A DNA stretch of 52,532 bases from Ignavibacteriaceae bacterium (GCA_014860115.1 JACZKK010000032.1:1-52532), one strand, 5' to 3'; shown: positions 16,323 through 24,598, numbered from the stretch's first letter. The notes: a model not told the origin generated them from the letters alone. Numbers and translations: made by a program.

Positions 16323-16799
16323 ATGAAAAAAGTTGGAGGACAGTATTTAACTACTGTAACTTTATTAATTCTTCTGTTTTGTCTTCCGAACTTTGCACAG
16401 GAAACAGATCAGGTAAAAGAGGAATCGTTATATAACAGACTTGGAGGCGTGCATGCAATATCTCAGGTTGTTGATGATTTCGTTGATCGTCTTTGGGTAA
16501 ACGAGGTGTTGAATGCTAATCCCAAGAACAAAGAGGCAATGGGAATAAGTAAACCCGCATTGAAATATCTCGCAACAGAACTTACATGCATGGCAACCGG
16601 CGGACCGCAGAAATATTCCGGCCGTGGTATGAAAGAAGTTCATTCGGGACTTAACATTTCCGAAAAAGAATGGGATGCTATGGTTGTAGATTTTAAAGCA
16701 ACATTAAATAAATTTAATGTGCCTGCAAAAGAGCAAACTGAATTACTTGAAGTTGTCGGTGGCGTAAAAGGTGATATTGTAATGTCTTCTGCCAGGTAA
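16323..16799 (+). CDS. Exported group I truncated hemoglobin
   Basis: The 158-residue protein starts with a signal peptide (cut near NFAQ, residue ~26) followed by a 2-on-2 globin. Family marks are SLYNRLGGVHAISQVVDDF, ATGGPQKYSGRGM and the proximal His in MKEVHSGLNI. At the usual B10 Tyr position (VVDDFY in many members) there is Val, and the usual distal-pocket Gln region reads LATELTCM, so the distal heme side looks non-polar. Truncated globins bind O2 or NO or pass electrons; export to the periplasm is less usual. AAGGAGG lies 4 bases before the ATG. It is a single gene with its own hairpin terminator at 16833. Confidence 0.88.
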   Translation: MKKVGGQYLTTVTLLILLFCLPNFAQETDQVKEESLYNRLGGVHAISQVVDDFVDRLWVNEVLNANPKNKEAMGISKPALKYLATELTCMATGGPQKYSGRGMKEVHSGLNISEKEWDAMVVDFKATLNKFNVPAKEQTELLEVVGGVKGDIVMSSAR

Positions 16800-16832
16800 A
16801 TTAAGTCAAATGCAAATTTGTTTGTAATATAG

Positions 16833-16859
16833 AAGGGCGACTTTGCAGGTCGCCTTTTT
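16833..16859 (+). terminator. Rho-independent terminator of the globin gene
   Basis: GGCGAC (16836-16841) pairs with GTCGCC (16849-16854) and is followed directly by TTTTTG. It also faces the end of the minus-strand gene at 16881. Confidence 0.75.
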
Positions 16860-16880
16860 GATTATAGTTAAGTTACAGAG

Positions 16881-18182
16881 TTAAGGTGCTATAAATAATC
16901 CCATCAAATCTTCGCTTGCAGAAAGCAGCGTTTGAACACCGGCTGCAGCATCATCATCGGAATACAATCTCCATTGATAAATACTTCCCGATTGAAGCGG
17001 AGATAATGCAGATCCATCAAAATTAAATTCAACGCTGGTCCATTCTTTTGGAATCTGTGTATGTCGGATTTCACCATTCGGTTTAAAGCCTCCCCATACA
17101 AGATTACCATTTATGTCTCGTACTTCAATTATGTATTCCTTTGTTTGCGGATAAGCATTCCAACTGAATGTTGGGATTGAAGAATCTGCAAGTGCAGGTA
17201 TTATTTCGGCTGGTGGATTAGTTGGTGAAATAATTGTAATCGCATCGGTTACACTGAAGTCTCGTACTTTTGATGAGTCTCCTGCAAAAGAAACAAACAG
17301 TGCCCCGGGGTTTTTATATATCCAATCAGGATCCATAACATATCCATCATTCTCATAAGAAGCCCAGGCAACATATTCACCTGCAGGTATGTTATTTATC
17401 GAATAATTCCTGCTGGTGTCGATTACGGTTGTTAATCCATTTACTACTGAATAAGAAATTTTATCTAAAAGCGAAATATCAACTATAGCATTTTGTGAAG
17501 CGAGGAATGTCACTTTTCCTGTTAATGTAGATCCTGTTATCTGGTTAACATTTATCTCGACCGTGGCAGAAGCAGAACCAGAAGCAAGAGTAACCTGTGG
17601 CTGATTAGTTGATTGATAACCAGATTTGATTGCATCTAGGTTATATGTGTTGAAAGGGACATTGAACAAAACAAAATATCCATCGGGGCCTGAATAGGTA
17701 TGATATTCTGTATTCAAGCCGGATGATGTGGCAACTATTAAAAATCCGGATAGATGCGGATTAACAGTGCCATCAATTTTCCCGAATGTACCCGGTAATG
17801 CATTCATATAATAAGTCTGTGTAGTAGTTCCCCCGGATGAAACTGAAAACGGAACCGGGCTAACGCTTCCTTCCGGTAATTCTTTAAAACTTTGTGCGGA
17901 TATTCGTACATAAAAGTTTCCAGAAAGAGATGCCTGAAATGTTGCAATGCCATCGCTCGCAGAAAATTCACGGGAGATTGATTCACCCGAATTAGCATTA
18001 TACAAAACAACATTTGCACCCGAAATTGCTGAAGAGTCTGCTGCGGACTTTACCACTATTCTTATTGTCGTCGGTGGGGTTGGTTCAGTGCTGTTATCAT
18101 CGCTGCATTGGAAAGAAATCATTGATACTAATATTACCAATGCAAAAAAAGCATTCAGTTTAATGTATTTAAAGTGCTTCAT
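16881..18182 (-). CDS. Lipoprotein with repeated beta-sandwich domains
   Basis: The 433-residue protein has a lipobox at ISFQCSDD (Cys ~26) and a Thr/Pro-rich linker. A carboxypeptidase-regulatory-like module follows (IRIVVKSAADSSAISGANVV, then ASDGIATF). Further modules cover ~135-210 and ~215-310 (GSTLTGKVTFLASQNAIVDI). The C-terminal ~110 residues resemble a fibronectin type III-like module (IPTFSWNAYPQTKEYIIEVR). It is probably a surface lipoprotein for binding or matrix contact; no catalytic residues are visible. It converges with the globin gene and is divergent from the lipoprotein at 18483. Confidence 0.75.
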   Translation of the reverse strand: MKHFKYIKLNAFFALVILVSMISFQCSDDNSTEPTPPTTIRIVVKSAADSSAISGANVVLYNANSGESISREFSASDGIATFQASLSGNFYVRISAQSFKELPEGSVSPVPFSVSSGGTTTQTYYMNALPGTFGKIDGTVNPHLSGFLIVATSSGLNTEYHTYSGPDGYFVLFNVPFNTYNLDAIKSGYQSTNQPQVTLASGSASATVEINVNQITGSTLTGKVTFLASQNAIVDISLLDKISYSVVNGLTTVIDTSRNYSINNIPAGEYVAWASYENDGYVMDPDWIYKNPGALFVSFAGDSSKVRDFSVTDAITIISPTNPPAEIIPALADSSIPTFSWNAYPQTKEYIIEVRDINGNLVWGGFKPNGEIRHTQIPKEWTSVEFNFDGSALSPLQSGSIYQWRLYSDDDAAAGVQTLLSASEDLMGLFIAP

Positions 18183-18482
18183 AGTTTTTCCTTAATAAAA
18201 CGATTGATAAGTCAAAAATCAAACCAGCGAAATGTTGCATCAATTCAACTATTCCGGGAAGGAAACACCGTTTCAATTAAAATAAATACACCGCATCGGA
18301 TAAATATTACTTGCCAACCGTCAAGTTTATTTTACTTGTAGTTATGGTGTGAAGTTGAAAATTTTATTCTTCAACCTCAATTATTTGTTAACTATAAATT
18401 ATTCCATCCGGCACTACAGTTGTATGCCTTATGTTTTTATTAACTGTAAAACAATCGCAATTTCCTGGGAAAGGTATATACT
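18183..18482. other. Divergent intergenic region
   Basis: This 300-bp region separates two divergent lipoprotein genes and should hold both promoters. The only structure I see is a short inverted repeat, GTTGAA/TTCAAC, near 18354-18375. No coding frame is supported. Confidence 0.4.
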
Positions 18483-19001
18483 ATGAAATCCATCCGTTCT
18501 TTATTCTTCTGTTTAATAATATTAATCATTACTGCTTTTTTAGGCTGTAATTCTGAGGAGGAAAACAACCCGCTTACACCTGCCAATAAATTTGTAGGTA
18601 AATGGAAATCAGAAAATCCAATCCTTGTAAAAGTAAAAACTGATTTCTGTACGAACACATTAGAAGATGTGGCCACAATGGAATGGTTGGTAAACTGGAC
18701 CGTAACGGAGACTGACAACCCGAATATCGTAGATATCGTGATGAATTACACCAGCAGCAGCTTTACAATAACAAATCCGAACTGCACATTTGGTGCCGGC
18801 TACGTTCCCGAACCACAGCCATTATATATCAAAGGTTATATCACCGATAATTCGATAACAATAGAATATGATAACCAGGAAATATTAACTATGGATTATG
18901 TTAATAGTGAGATTACCGGCGAGCTTTCTTACTCTTATTGTATGATTTACTGCCAGGAAATTTATACTGAAGAAAACGATTTTAGTGTGGCGGCGTATTA
19001 G
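18483..19001 (+). CDS. Lipoprotein of unknown function
   Basis: The 172-residue protein has a clear lipobox (FLGCNSEEE, Cys ~22) and an acidic, Asn-rich linker before residue 35. The mature domain begins FVGKWKSENPILV, a pattern seen in lipocalin-like or other small beta-barrel lipoproteins. It has Cys residues at about 57, 98, 157 and 161 that could form disulfides. I do not recognise a family. The gene stands alone between a divergent promoter region and a GGGCGAG hairpin at 19021. Confidence 0.65.
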   Translation: MKSIRSLFFCLIILIITAFLGCNSEEENNPLTPANKFVGKWKSENPILVKVKTDFCTNTLEDVATMEWLVNWTVTETDNPNIVDIVMNYTSSSFTITNPNCTFGAGYVPEPQPLYIKGYITDNSITIEYDNQEILTMDYVNSEITGELSYSYCMIYCQEIYTEENDFSVAAY

Positions 19002-19020
19002 AAATAATTATTAAGGTCAA

Positions 19021-19041
19021 GGGCGAGTCATCAACTCGCCC
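19021..19041 (+). terminator. GGGCGAG hairpin between convergent genes
   Basis: GGGCGAG (19021-19027) pairs with CTCGCCC (19035-19041) around a 7-base loop. It lies between the lipoprotein gene and the convergent DUF6064 gene. Stem and flanks (TCAAGGGCGAG, CTCGCCC) closely match 16135-16155. Confidence 0.55.
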
Positions 19042-19172
19042 CTACTACCCACTGCAAACCAACTACTGCTTACGAATCAACAATTCAACGCATCTTGCTA
19101 CTAATTCGAGATCTTTCCAAATTGAGCGGCAAGTGCAAGCCTAACTTTCCTCACTCTGTCAACAAAAGGTTA

Positions 19173-19823
19173 CTAATCTCCCACAGATTTAAACTTTCTA
19201 TTACTGATAATCAGCAAAACAAATGCAGTTACTCCGGCAAGAAGCAAACCAATATCTTCATAAATTGTTAAGTTAAGAGCGGCGGTAAAACCAATAACAC
19301 TCCAGAGCAGAGGGATAATTAATAAATGCACCGGCATCTTCTGGTTTGCAAAAAGTAAAATACCAAAAGTAAAAATTGTTGTTGGGCAAGGCAGCCCGAA
19401 TGTCGGTGAGTAAGGATATGCGTGCCCTAAAAAAGTTCCCAGCACAGGGTAGATAATTAAAGCATAAGCAATAAGTACTATTCCAACATTGTTTGCCGCA
19501 CTCTTCGTGTATTCAAATGAAAGTTTTTTTCTTATCAGTCCGCAGCCAGCGAACATTACACCCTGCAGGATGAATAATCCGCCGAAGATGTAAGCTGCTT
19601 TATTAATTTCAGAAAAGAAAATGATATGATAGACTACTCCCATCCAGAGCCAGAGGAAAGCTAGTGTTATGCTTATTATCCTGGTTGCATTATTATTACC
19701 GGTAAATAGAAAGTATATACATAGAAAAGCTGCGAAGTAAAAAACAATCTGCAGGGGAAAGATAGAATGATTGTAGTCTTTAAATACATTTAAGAAATCA
19801 GCAAGCGAAAACAGTAAATCCAT
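19173..19823 (-). CDS. DUF6064 family membrane protein
   Basis: The 216-residue protein has about seven hydrophobic segments and little soluble sequence. The start DLLFSLADFLNVFKDYNHSI, the middle IIFFSEINKAAYIFGGLFIL and the block HAYPYSPTFGLPCPTTIFTF match what I know of the DUF6064 family. The conserved GLPCPTTIF block sits between helices. The family's function is unknown. GGGAGG precedes the ATG by about 4 bases. It is the downstream member of a pair with the TPR lipoprotein 36 bp upstream on the same strand. Confidence 0.8.
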   Translation of the reverse strand: MDLLFSLADFLNVFKDYNHSIFPLQIVFYFAAFLCIYFLFTGNNNATRIISITLAFLWLWMGVVYHIIFFSEINKAAYIFGGLFILQGVMFAGCGLIRKKLSFEYTKSAANNVGIVLIAYALIIYPVLGTFLGHAYPYSPTFGLPCPTTIFTFGILLFANQKMPVHLLIIPLLWSVIGFTAALNLTIYEDIGLLLAGVTAFVLLIISNRKFKSVGD

Positions 19824-19859
19824 TTTAACCTCCCAAAGGTATTTTGTCTGAAGATATAA

Positions 19860-21107
19860 TTACAAATACTTGCTGCGCAGCCTTTCAGCCTCTTTATTTA
19901 TTTCCTCATTTGCGTATGGCAGCAGAGCCTCCGGAAACTTTTCATCCATCAGAGTTAATATCTCAATTACTTTTTCTTTTTCTCCTGCATCTTCGTACTG
20001 CCTGGCAAGGTTAATAAAAATGTGACGGTAATTTTGATACAGGCTCGCAACTTCCTCAACATCGCTGATATGTTTGTCCTTCATGCCATCGTAAGTATAA
20101 ACTTTCGTTAGGTTGCTGTAAATTTTTTCTGCAGAGACTTTTCTTTCGTGCGAGCATAACCTTTCAACCAAGCCTTCCGGGGCAAGAAAATTATCCAGAC
20201 CAATTTTGTTTCCTTCATAAACTGTCGTGGAAAAATAAATTGGTCTGTTCCAGTCGTTAGCTCTTATTATATCCATCAGCAATATATCCTGCACACGAAT
20301 CGCTTTGTCTTCAACTGTTGGCTTAACGCGCCATTCTATTTTGCCTGCTTTGTTCAGAGGGTCGTGCTTTACCGGGATGGTCACTTTCCCGTCTTCCCAG
20401 TATATTGGTCTGAGGCTGTCAATATCAGCATCGGTCAGGTTCACAAATAAATTGTTTTCACCAAATGGATAAGAATTTTTGAGCTGCTGGATGTACCAGC
20501 TTACATTGAGCAAGCTGAGATTAATTACGGTTATATCTGTTCTGTATTTTTCTACGAGCTGAAGAAACCACATCGGGAAAGTATCGTTATCACCGTTGGT
20601 AAAAAGTATTGCATTCTTTTCACAGGATGCCATTATGTTTTTGTTGTACTCCATCATTGCGGGATAAAATCCGCCTTCTGATTGACCGTAATCAAAAGCC
20701 CATCTGGCGGAATCGGGATTGTTGTTGTATAGGAAAGTCATTGCCAAAGCACCCCATATAGATTGTATTTTTGAATAAGGATCCACGACAAACTTCTTCC
20801 CTGTGTATTTGGGCGTTATCTCTGTTGCCGTACGAAAATGTTCTGAAGATTTTAGTGTCAGTGGTGTTGTGACTTTATTAAGCATAGAACCATCTTTGAA
20901 AACCATAAGCCTGTATGTCTGGCCAAGGTAGTAATGTGCTTCAGCATTTTGAGGTTCGTTGGAAATAGCTTTTTCAAGGCATTCAATTGCCTGCGCATAG
21001 TTACCATTGTTAAAAGCTTCCTCGGTATTTGTTCTGAGAGATTCCCAGTTTTCAGTGCTGCAGGAAATCAGAATAGGAAGCAGGATAAGAAAAGTTAAGT
21101 TTTTCAT
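19860..21107 (-). CDS. TPR lipoprotein fused to a DUF2723-type C-terminal domain
   Basis: The 415-residue protein has a lipobox at LISCSTE (Cys 16). Two TPR-like helices follow (NNGNYAQAIECLEKAISNEP, then AEAHYYLGQTYRL). From about residue 165 the sequence resembles the soluble C-terminal region of the large DUF2723 membrane proteins of Bacteroidota. Marker blocks are LFTNGDNDTFPMWFLQLVEK, ITVINLSLLNVSWYIQQLK and NDWNRPIYFSTTV. The multi-pass membrane half of those proteins is absent. The reaction is unknown. AAGGAGGA lies 6 bases before the ATG. It is probably co-transcribed with the DUF6064 gene. Confidence 0.75.
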   Translation of the reverse strand: MKNLTFLILLPILISCSTENWESLRTNTEEAFNNGNYAQAIECLEKAISNEPQNAEAHYYLGQTYRLMVFKDGSMLNKVTTPLTLKSSEHFRTATEITPKYTGKKFVVDPYSKIQSIWGALAMTFLYNNNPDSARWAFDYGQSEGGFYPAMMEYNKNIMASCEKNAILFTNGDNDTFPMWFLQLVEKYRTDITVINLSLLNVSWYIQQLKNSYPFGENNLFVNLTDADIDSLRPIYWEDGKVTIPVKHDPLNKAGKIEWRVKPTVEDKAIRVQDILLMDIIRANDWNRPIYFSTTVYEGNKIGLDNFLAPEGLVERLCSHERKVSAEKIYSNLTKVYTYDGMKDKHISDVEEVASLYQNYRHIFINLARQYEDAGEKEKVIEILTLMDEKFPEALLPYANEEINKEAERLRSKYL

Positions 21108-21216
21108 AATATCTCCTCCTTAAATTGTAATAGAAAATTCCCTGTTCAACTTAGCAGAAGTATTTATCAAGGTCAATTAACAATTAGCAAACAACGATCT
21201 TCAACCTCAGCAGCGA

Positions 21217-21870
21217 CTACTTCAAAACTTTCTTCCCAATTGCAAAAATTCTTTCGCTGCTTATTTCAAAATCATATGGATTACGTTTCTCAATAAACTC
21301 AAGCGTGAAGTTCGCCTCCTTAAAATAATCAACTATTTCTTCCACTGAAAAAAGTGTAAAATAATTTTTAGCTTTTATTCCTAATAGATCATCGTTATAT
21401 CCTTCAGTTGTTCCCGCCTTAGCTACAACCAGTAAATATCCTTTCGGTTTCAATACTCTGTGGAACTCAGTAAAAAATCTTTGAACATAAATTTTAGGAG
21501 TGTTAATTAGTGAGTAATAAGATATCAGCCCATCAAACGTATTGTTATCGAATGACATATTACTGATATCTGCACATTCAAATTTCATTTCAGGATTATA
21601 CTGCTGTGCAAGCTCAATACATTTTTCTGATATATCTACACCTACAATGTTAATCCCCTTTTCAAACAAATATCTTCCAATGTGTGCAGAAGGTCCGCAG
21701 CCCGCATCGCAGATGAGTGAATCTTTGTGGAATCTGGCAGCGAATGAATCAAGAAGTTTTCGATCATATTCTTTTTTATACATCTCGTTGTGGAAGAGTT
21801 CGTGGTATTTTTGTGCGGCAAGGTTGTATGCCTGGCGTGTAAGGAGGTTTATAGATTTAAGAGTATCCAT
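21217..21870 (-). CDS. Class I SAM-dependent methyltransferase
   Basis: The 217-residue protein has the Rossmann-type methyltransferase core. Motif I is CDAGCGPSAHIGRYL, the acidic ribose-binding residue is in IVGVDISEKC, then FECADISNMSF and HRVLKPKGYLLVVAKAG (post-motif). A helical N-terminal cap, YNLAAQKYHELFHNEMYKK, fits the Methyltransf_11/25 group. The substrate cannot be read from sequence; small-molecule or tRNA targets are possible. It is a single minus-strand gene, 109 bp from the end of the TPR lipoprotein gene's start. Confidence 0.88.
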   Translation of the reverse strand: MDTLKSINLLTRQAYNLAAQKYHELFHNEMYKKEYDRKLLDSFAARFHKDSLICDAGCGPSAHIGRYLFEKGINIVGVDISEKCIELAQQYNPEMKFECADISNMSFDNNTFDGLISYYSLINTPKIYVQRFFTEFHRVLKPKGYLLVVAKAGTTEGYNDDLLGIKAKNYFTLFSVEEIVDYFKEANFTLEFIEKRNPYDFEISSERIFAIGKKVLK

Positions 21871-21983
21871 TGTTCTTGGATTTCTCTACTCTTTCTGTTG
21901 TTTTGTATAAAAAGTCAAATCAGTAATATATCCTCAGAAAACTTAAATCGTTTACATGCAAACTTTCTTCAAAGGGAAAAATA

Positions 21984-22451
21984 TCAATCACTTGTATTTT
22001 TTTTCTGAGGACCTTCAATATAAATCTTTAAGTTGTTAAGCGTCTTCTTAAGCATTCGTTGCCAATTCGGTTTCAATATAAAAAAGTTTAGCAATGGTCC
22101 GATTAAAAACCAGGGCGGGCTATACTCAACGATATAAGTAACAAAGGTCTTACTTGCTTTATTTTCAAACGTCCACTGCATCTTATGTGGAAACCCCTTG
22201 TTTACTATCCCCTGCCATCCTGAATTTTCTTTATAATAATGTATCTCAGTTTCAAGATGGAATTTCAAACCACCAACACGTACAGTATAGGCATATCGCG
22301 CATCATTACCCTTGTCAATTTCTGAAGTTGGTTTGAGGTCAATTAATCCTTCCCGCCAGTCTACCCAATGTTTCCAATCGGAGGCATAGGCAAAAACATC
22401 CTTAACGGGTTTGTTAATTTCTATACTTGCTTCGACTTTAGTCATTTTCAT
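21984..22451 (-). CDS. SRPBCC (START-like) family protein
   Basis: The 155-residue protein starts with the SRPBCC pattern, an amphipathic strand and helix VEASIEINKPVKDVFAYASD followed by WKHWVDW. It continues with curved strands (YAYTVRVGGLKFHLETEIH) and a long C-terminal helix. The fold encloses a cavity for a hydrophobic ligand. The C-terminal IEGPQKKNTSD is polar. CGGAGA lies 8 bases before the ATG; the ATG two codons later is an alternative start. A second SRPBCC protein lies at 23458-23910 but is only distantly similar. Confidence 0.8.
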   Translation of the reverse strand: MKMTKVEASIEINKPVKDVFAYASDWKHWVDWREGLIDLKPTSEIDKGNDARYAYTVRVGGLKFHLETEIHYYKENSGWQGIVNKGFPHKMQWTFENKASKTFVTYIVEYSPPWFLIGPLLNFFILKPNWQRMLKKTLNNLKIYIEGPQKKNTSD

Positions 22452-22747
22452 TATCGATTCTCCGTCCTATATAGTAGAATTAATATTTATTTTCATTGTC
22501 TCTAATCGGAGGATCAAATACTGGGGAACAGTTAAGAAACAAATCACTTATAACTTAACTTTTATTTACGAAATACTCAACTGATAATCATCAAGTATTT
22601 GAAATTTTATTTGAATTGACTCGAAATGATTCAATATTTAGATGATCATCATCAGAAAATTTTTAACATCAGGCAATCAAGCAGCAGATGAATAAATCAA
22701 GGAATAAACTTAGTTGAAGTTTTGATCAGCGATTTTTCCAACTCTCA

Positions 22748-22849
22748 TTAGCAGATATCAGAAAGATATTTAAAAAGTTTTGATGGATAATTTGGTCTGC
22801 ATTTAGAATACGTTTCTGCAAGCTCTGGAAAATGATCTTCGGAATTCAT
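22748..22849 (-). pseudogene. N-terminal remnant of a SAM-dependent methyltransferase
   Basis: An open frame of 33 codons starts at ATG 22849 and stops at TAA 22748. It encodes SEDHFPELAETYSKCRPNYP followed by SKLFKYLSDIC. The F-x-x-x-A-x-x-Y-x-x-x-R-P-x-Y-P pattern is the typical start of a class I methyltransferase subfamily, in which motif I (DxGxGxG) would follow within ~15 residues. Here the frame stops instead. The next 250 bp toward 22452 show no further homology that I can see. I read it as a truncated gene. Confidence 0.55.
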
Positions 22850-22873
22850 AAGGAAAGCAATTTCCTTTGTTGG

Positions 22874-23446
22874 TTAAGGTGTTAGATCTTTTTCAAGCAA
22901 TGAGTAAATCACACTGTCAAGAAACTTACCATCGAATAAATAATTCTCACGAAAGTATGCTTCTCTCGTAAAACCGACTCGTTCTAAAACTTTCTGAGAT
23001 TTTTCGTTTAATGGATTTACATTTGCTTCGATGCTGTGAAGGTTCATCACTTCGAATCCCCATTTTACGAGTCTGCTTATAGTCTCATACATAAATCCCT
23101 TGCCCCAGAATTCCGGTTTAAGTGCATACCCGATTTCTGCCCGGCAATGTTCCGGAGTCATTCTTATAAACCCTATGTAACCGATAAATGTTTTCGACCG
23201 TTTTTCAATCATTGCCCAGCATATTCCAGTTTCCCCTGTATAGCTTTCCTCCATTGAATCAATAAGCTTTTCCGAATCGCTTACAGAATGATGTTTTGAC
23301 ACGTCCATAAATCTCATAACATCATCATCAGATCTGATGAGAAAAATATCCTTTGCATCGCTCAATAAAATTTTACGGAACAGAAGTCTTTCGCTCTCAA
23401 ATTCAGGAAATGCCTTAAAAATATTTTTATTTATTTCTGTAATCAT
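22874..23446 (-). CDS. GNAT N-acetyltransferase, RimJ/RimL type
   Basis: The 190-residue protein matches the RimJ/RimL branch of the GNAT superfamily. It opens with FESERLLFRKILLSDAKDIF and has the strand CWAMIEKRSKTFIGYIGFI. The acetyl-CoA-binding loop is EIGYALKPEFWGKGFMYETI, followed by LHSIEANVNPLNEKSQKVLE and RVGFTREAYFRE. These enzymes acetylate protein N-termini, amino acids or antibiotics; the substrate is unknown. It begins 12 bp after the end of the SRPBCC gene and is probably in the same minus-strand transcript. Confidence 0.92.
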   Translation of the reverse strand: MITEINKNIFKAFPEFESERLLFRKILLSDAKDIFLIRSDDDVMRFMDVSKHHSVSDSEKLIDSMEESYTGETGICWAMIEKRSKTFIGYIGFIRMTPEHCRAEIGYALKPEFWGKGFMYETISRLVKWGFEVMNLHSIEANVNPLNEKSQKVLERVGFTREAYFRENYLFDGKFLDSVIYSLLEKDLTP

Positions 23447-23457
23447 TTTTTAAAAAT

Positions 23458-23910
23458 TTAACTCCGTTCAGATGCAAAATCAGCCAGGTTTTCTAATTCT
23501 TTTTTATAAACCGGGATAAGTAACAGTTTTGATAACCGGAATTCAAGTTTTTTGATAATGGTTGAATCATCCGGAATTTCAGTTGTGAAAGTGACGAAAG
23601 AATTTTTATCATCATCACGAGGCTCAATGGTAAATGTAGTAATGTAACCCGTATCGTTGGTTTCAACAAGAACTCTTCCCTGTTCGGGTTCAGAAACGAT
23701 GGTACGAAAAGCTTGAATTTTCCCCATCACCTTCATTAGAACGGTGGCAACTGTTCCGGCACCATAACCTCCTTGCTCAACAACAAGCGAAATGAAAGGT
23801 GGCCGTGGCAATATTTTGGGATGAGCGTCTTTATAATCAGCGATGATTGAATAAACAACCTTTGGAGTTGTATTAATTAATTTTGAAACAGAAAATTGAT
23901 AACCGCTCAT
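23458..23910 (-). CDS. SRPBCC family protein
   Basis: The 150-residue protein has the SRPBCC layout: FSVSKLINTTPKVVYSIIAD at the start, then the loop HPKILPRPPFISLVVEQGGY, antiparallel strands (GAGTVATVLMKVMG; TTFTIEPRD) and a C-terminal helix (KLEFRLSKLLLIPVYKKELE). It likely binds a hydrophobic ligand or acts as a polyketide-cyclase-like protein. Its start lies 1 bp after the stop of the GIY-YIG gene, so translation is probably coupled. Confidence 0.8.
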   Translation of the reverse strand: MSGYQFSVSKLINTTPKVVYSIIADYKDAHPKILPRPPFISLVVEQGGYGAGTVATVLMKVMGKIQAFRTIVSEPEQGRVLVETNDTGYITTFTIEPRDDDKNSFVTFTTEIPDDSTIIKKLEFRLSKLLLIPVYKKELENLADFASERS

Positions 23911-23911
23911 T

Positions 23912-24262
23912 CTATTTTTTATTGTAAAAAGTTACTCCTTCAGATTTTAACTTTTCCACCCACATTTCTTCAATTGTTTCAAGTTCTGATCTGAGCTCTT
24001 TTTCAGTTTCATCTTTTACTTCAATCTGATCGAGAATTGAAATTTCAAACTGATCTTTGCCGAGTCTCTTGTAATCCTCAGCAAGTTTGCTGTATGCATG
24101 ACTTCCCATTTCAAGCTCAAAAGTAATTCCTCTTATTTTAGCCGGAAGATTCAGTGATTTTCCTATGAACATTTTATTTTCCGGCTTGTTCTTAACGGCA
24201 AATATTCCCGCAGGATGTTTTTGATTTTTATATTCTTTGATTAATTCTTTTCTATTGAACAT
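23912..24262 (-). CDS. GIY-YIG-like protein, paralogue of 11447-11797
   Basis: The 116-residue protein is largely identical to that at 11447-11797, with most changes conservative. The first motif reads GIF (HPAGIFAVKN), so the usual catalytic Tyr of GIY is Phe here, while the second motif is FIG. The Arg block LPAKIRGITFELEMGSH is unchanged. If the family acts as a nuclease this copy may be weakened. It is followed 1 bp later by an SRPBCC gene, unlike the first copy, which is alone. Confidence 0.8.
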   Translation of the reverse strand: MFNRKELIKEYKNQKHPAGIFAVKNKPENKMFIGKSLNLPAKIRGITFELEMGSHAYSKLAEDYKRLGKDQFEISILDQIEVKDETEKELRSELETIEEMWVEKLKSEGVTFYNKK

Positions 24263-24292
24263 ATTAATATTGTAATAATGGAGAAATTAAAT

Positions 24293-24580
24293 TCATTTAA
24301 ACAACCTTTGAAATCCGGGATAAGGTCTGAGAGGGATTAACTCAAACTCAATAAGTTTTTTGCTTACGTACGGAAGACTGCCCAATGCTTTTTTCGCAGT
24401 CTGTTTATTTTTCACTTCAAGAATTAGCACGGCTAATTTTTTTTCTTTCCTGAAATAAAACTCACGCACAATTCCATCAATATATAATTGCCATAATGCT
24501 TTTGCTTCAGCTTTTGCATACTTCCTGAAGGAAAGAACTCTCGCGTTTGTCATTTCTTTTTCTAAAGCTATAATTTTCAT
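24293..24580 (-). CDS. Small dimeric alpha/beta-barrel protein (muconolactone isomerase-like)
   Basis: The 95-residue protein resembles the muconolactone-isomerase-like/YCII-type ferredoxin-like fold. It has KAEAKALWQLYIDGIVREFY, then KLAVLILEVKNKQTAKKALG, LPYVSKKLIEFELIPLRPYP and an aromatic C-terminus GFQRLF. Family members occur in many bacteria and are uncharacterised; I make no claim of isomerase activity. It lies in a tight run with the 2-TM protein (18 bp) and the cyclase upstream. Confidence 0.75.
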   Translation of the reverse strand: MKIIALEKEMTNARVLSFRKYAKAEAKALWQLYIDGIVREFYFRKEKKLAVLILEVKNKQTAKKALGSLPYVSKKLIEFELIPLRPYPGFQRLFK

Positions 24581-24598
24581 ATATACTTTCTGCGCAAG

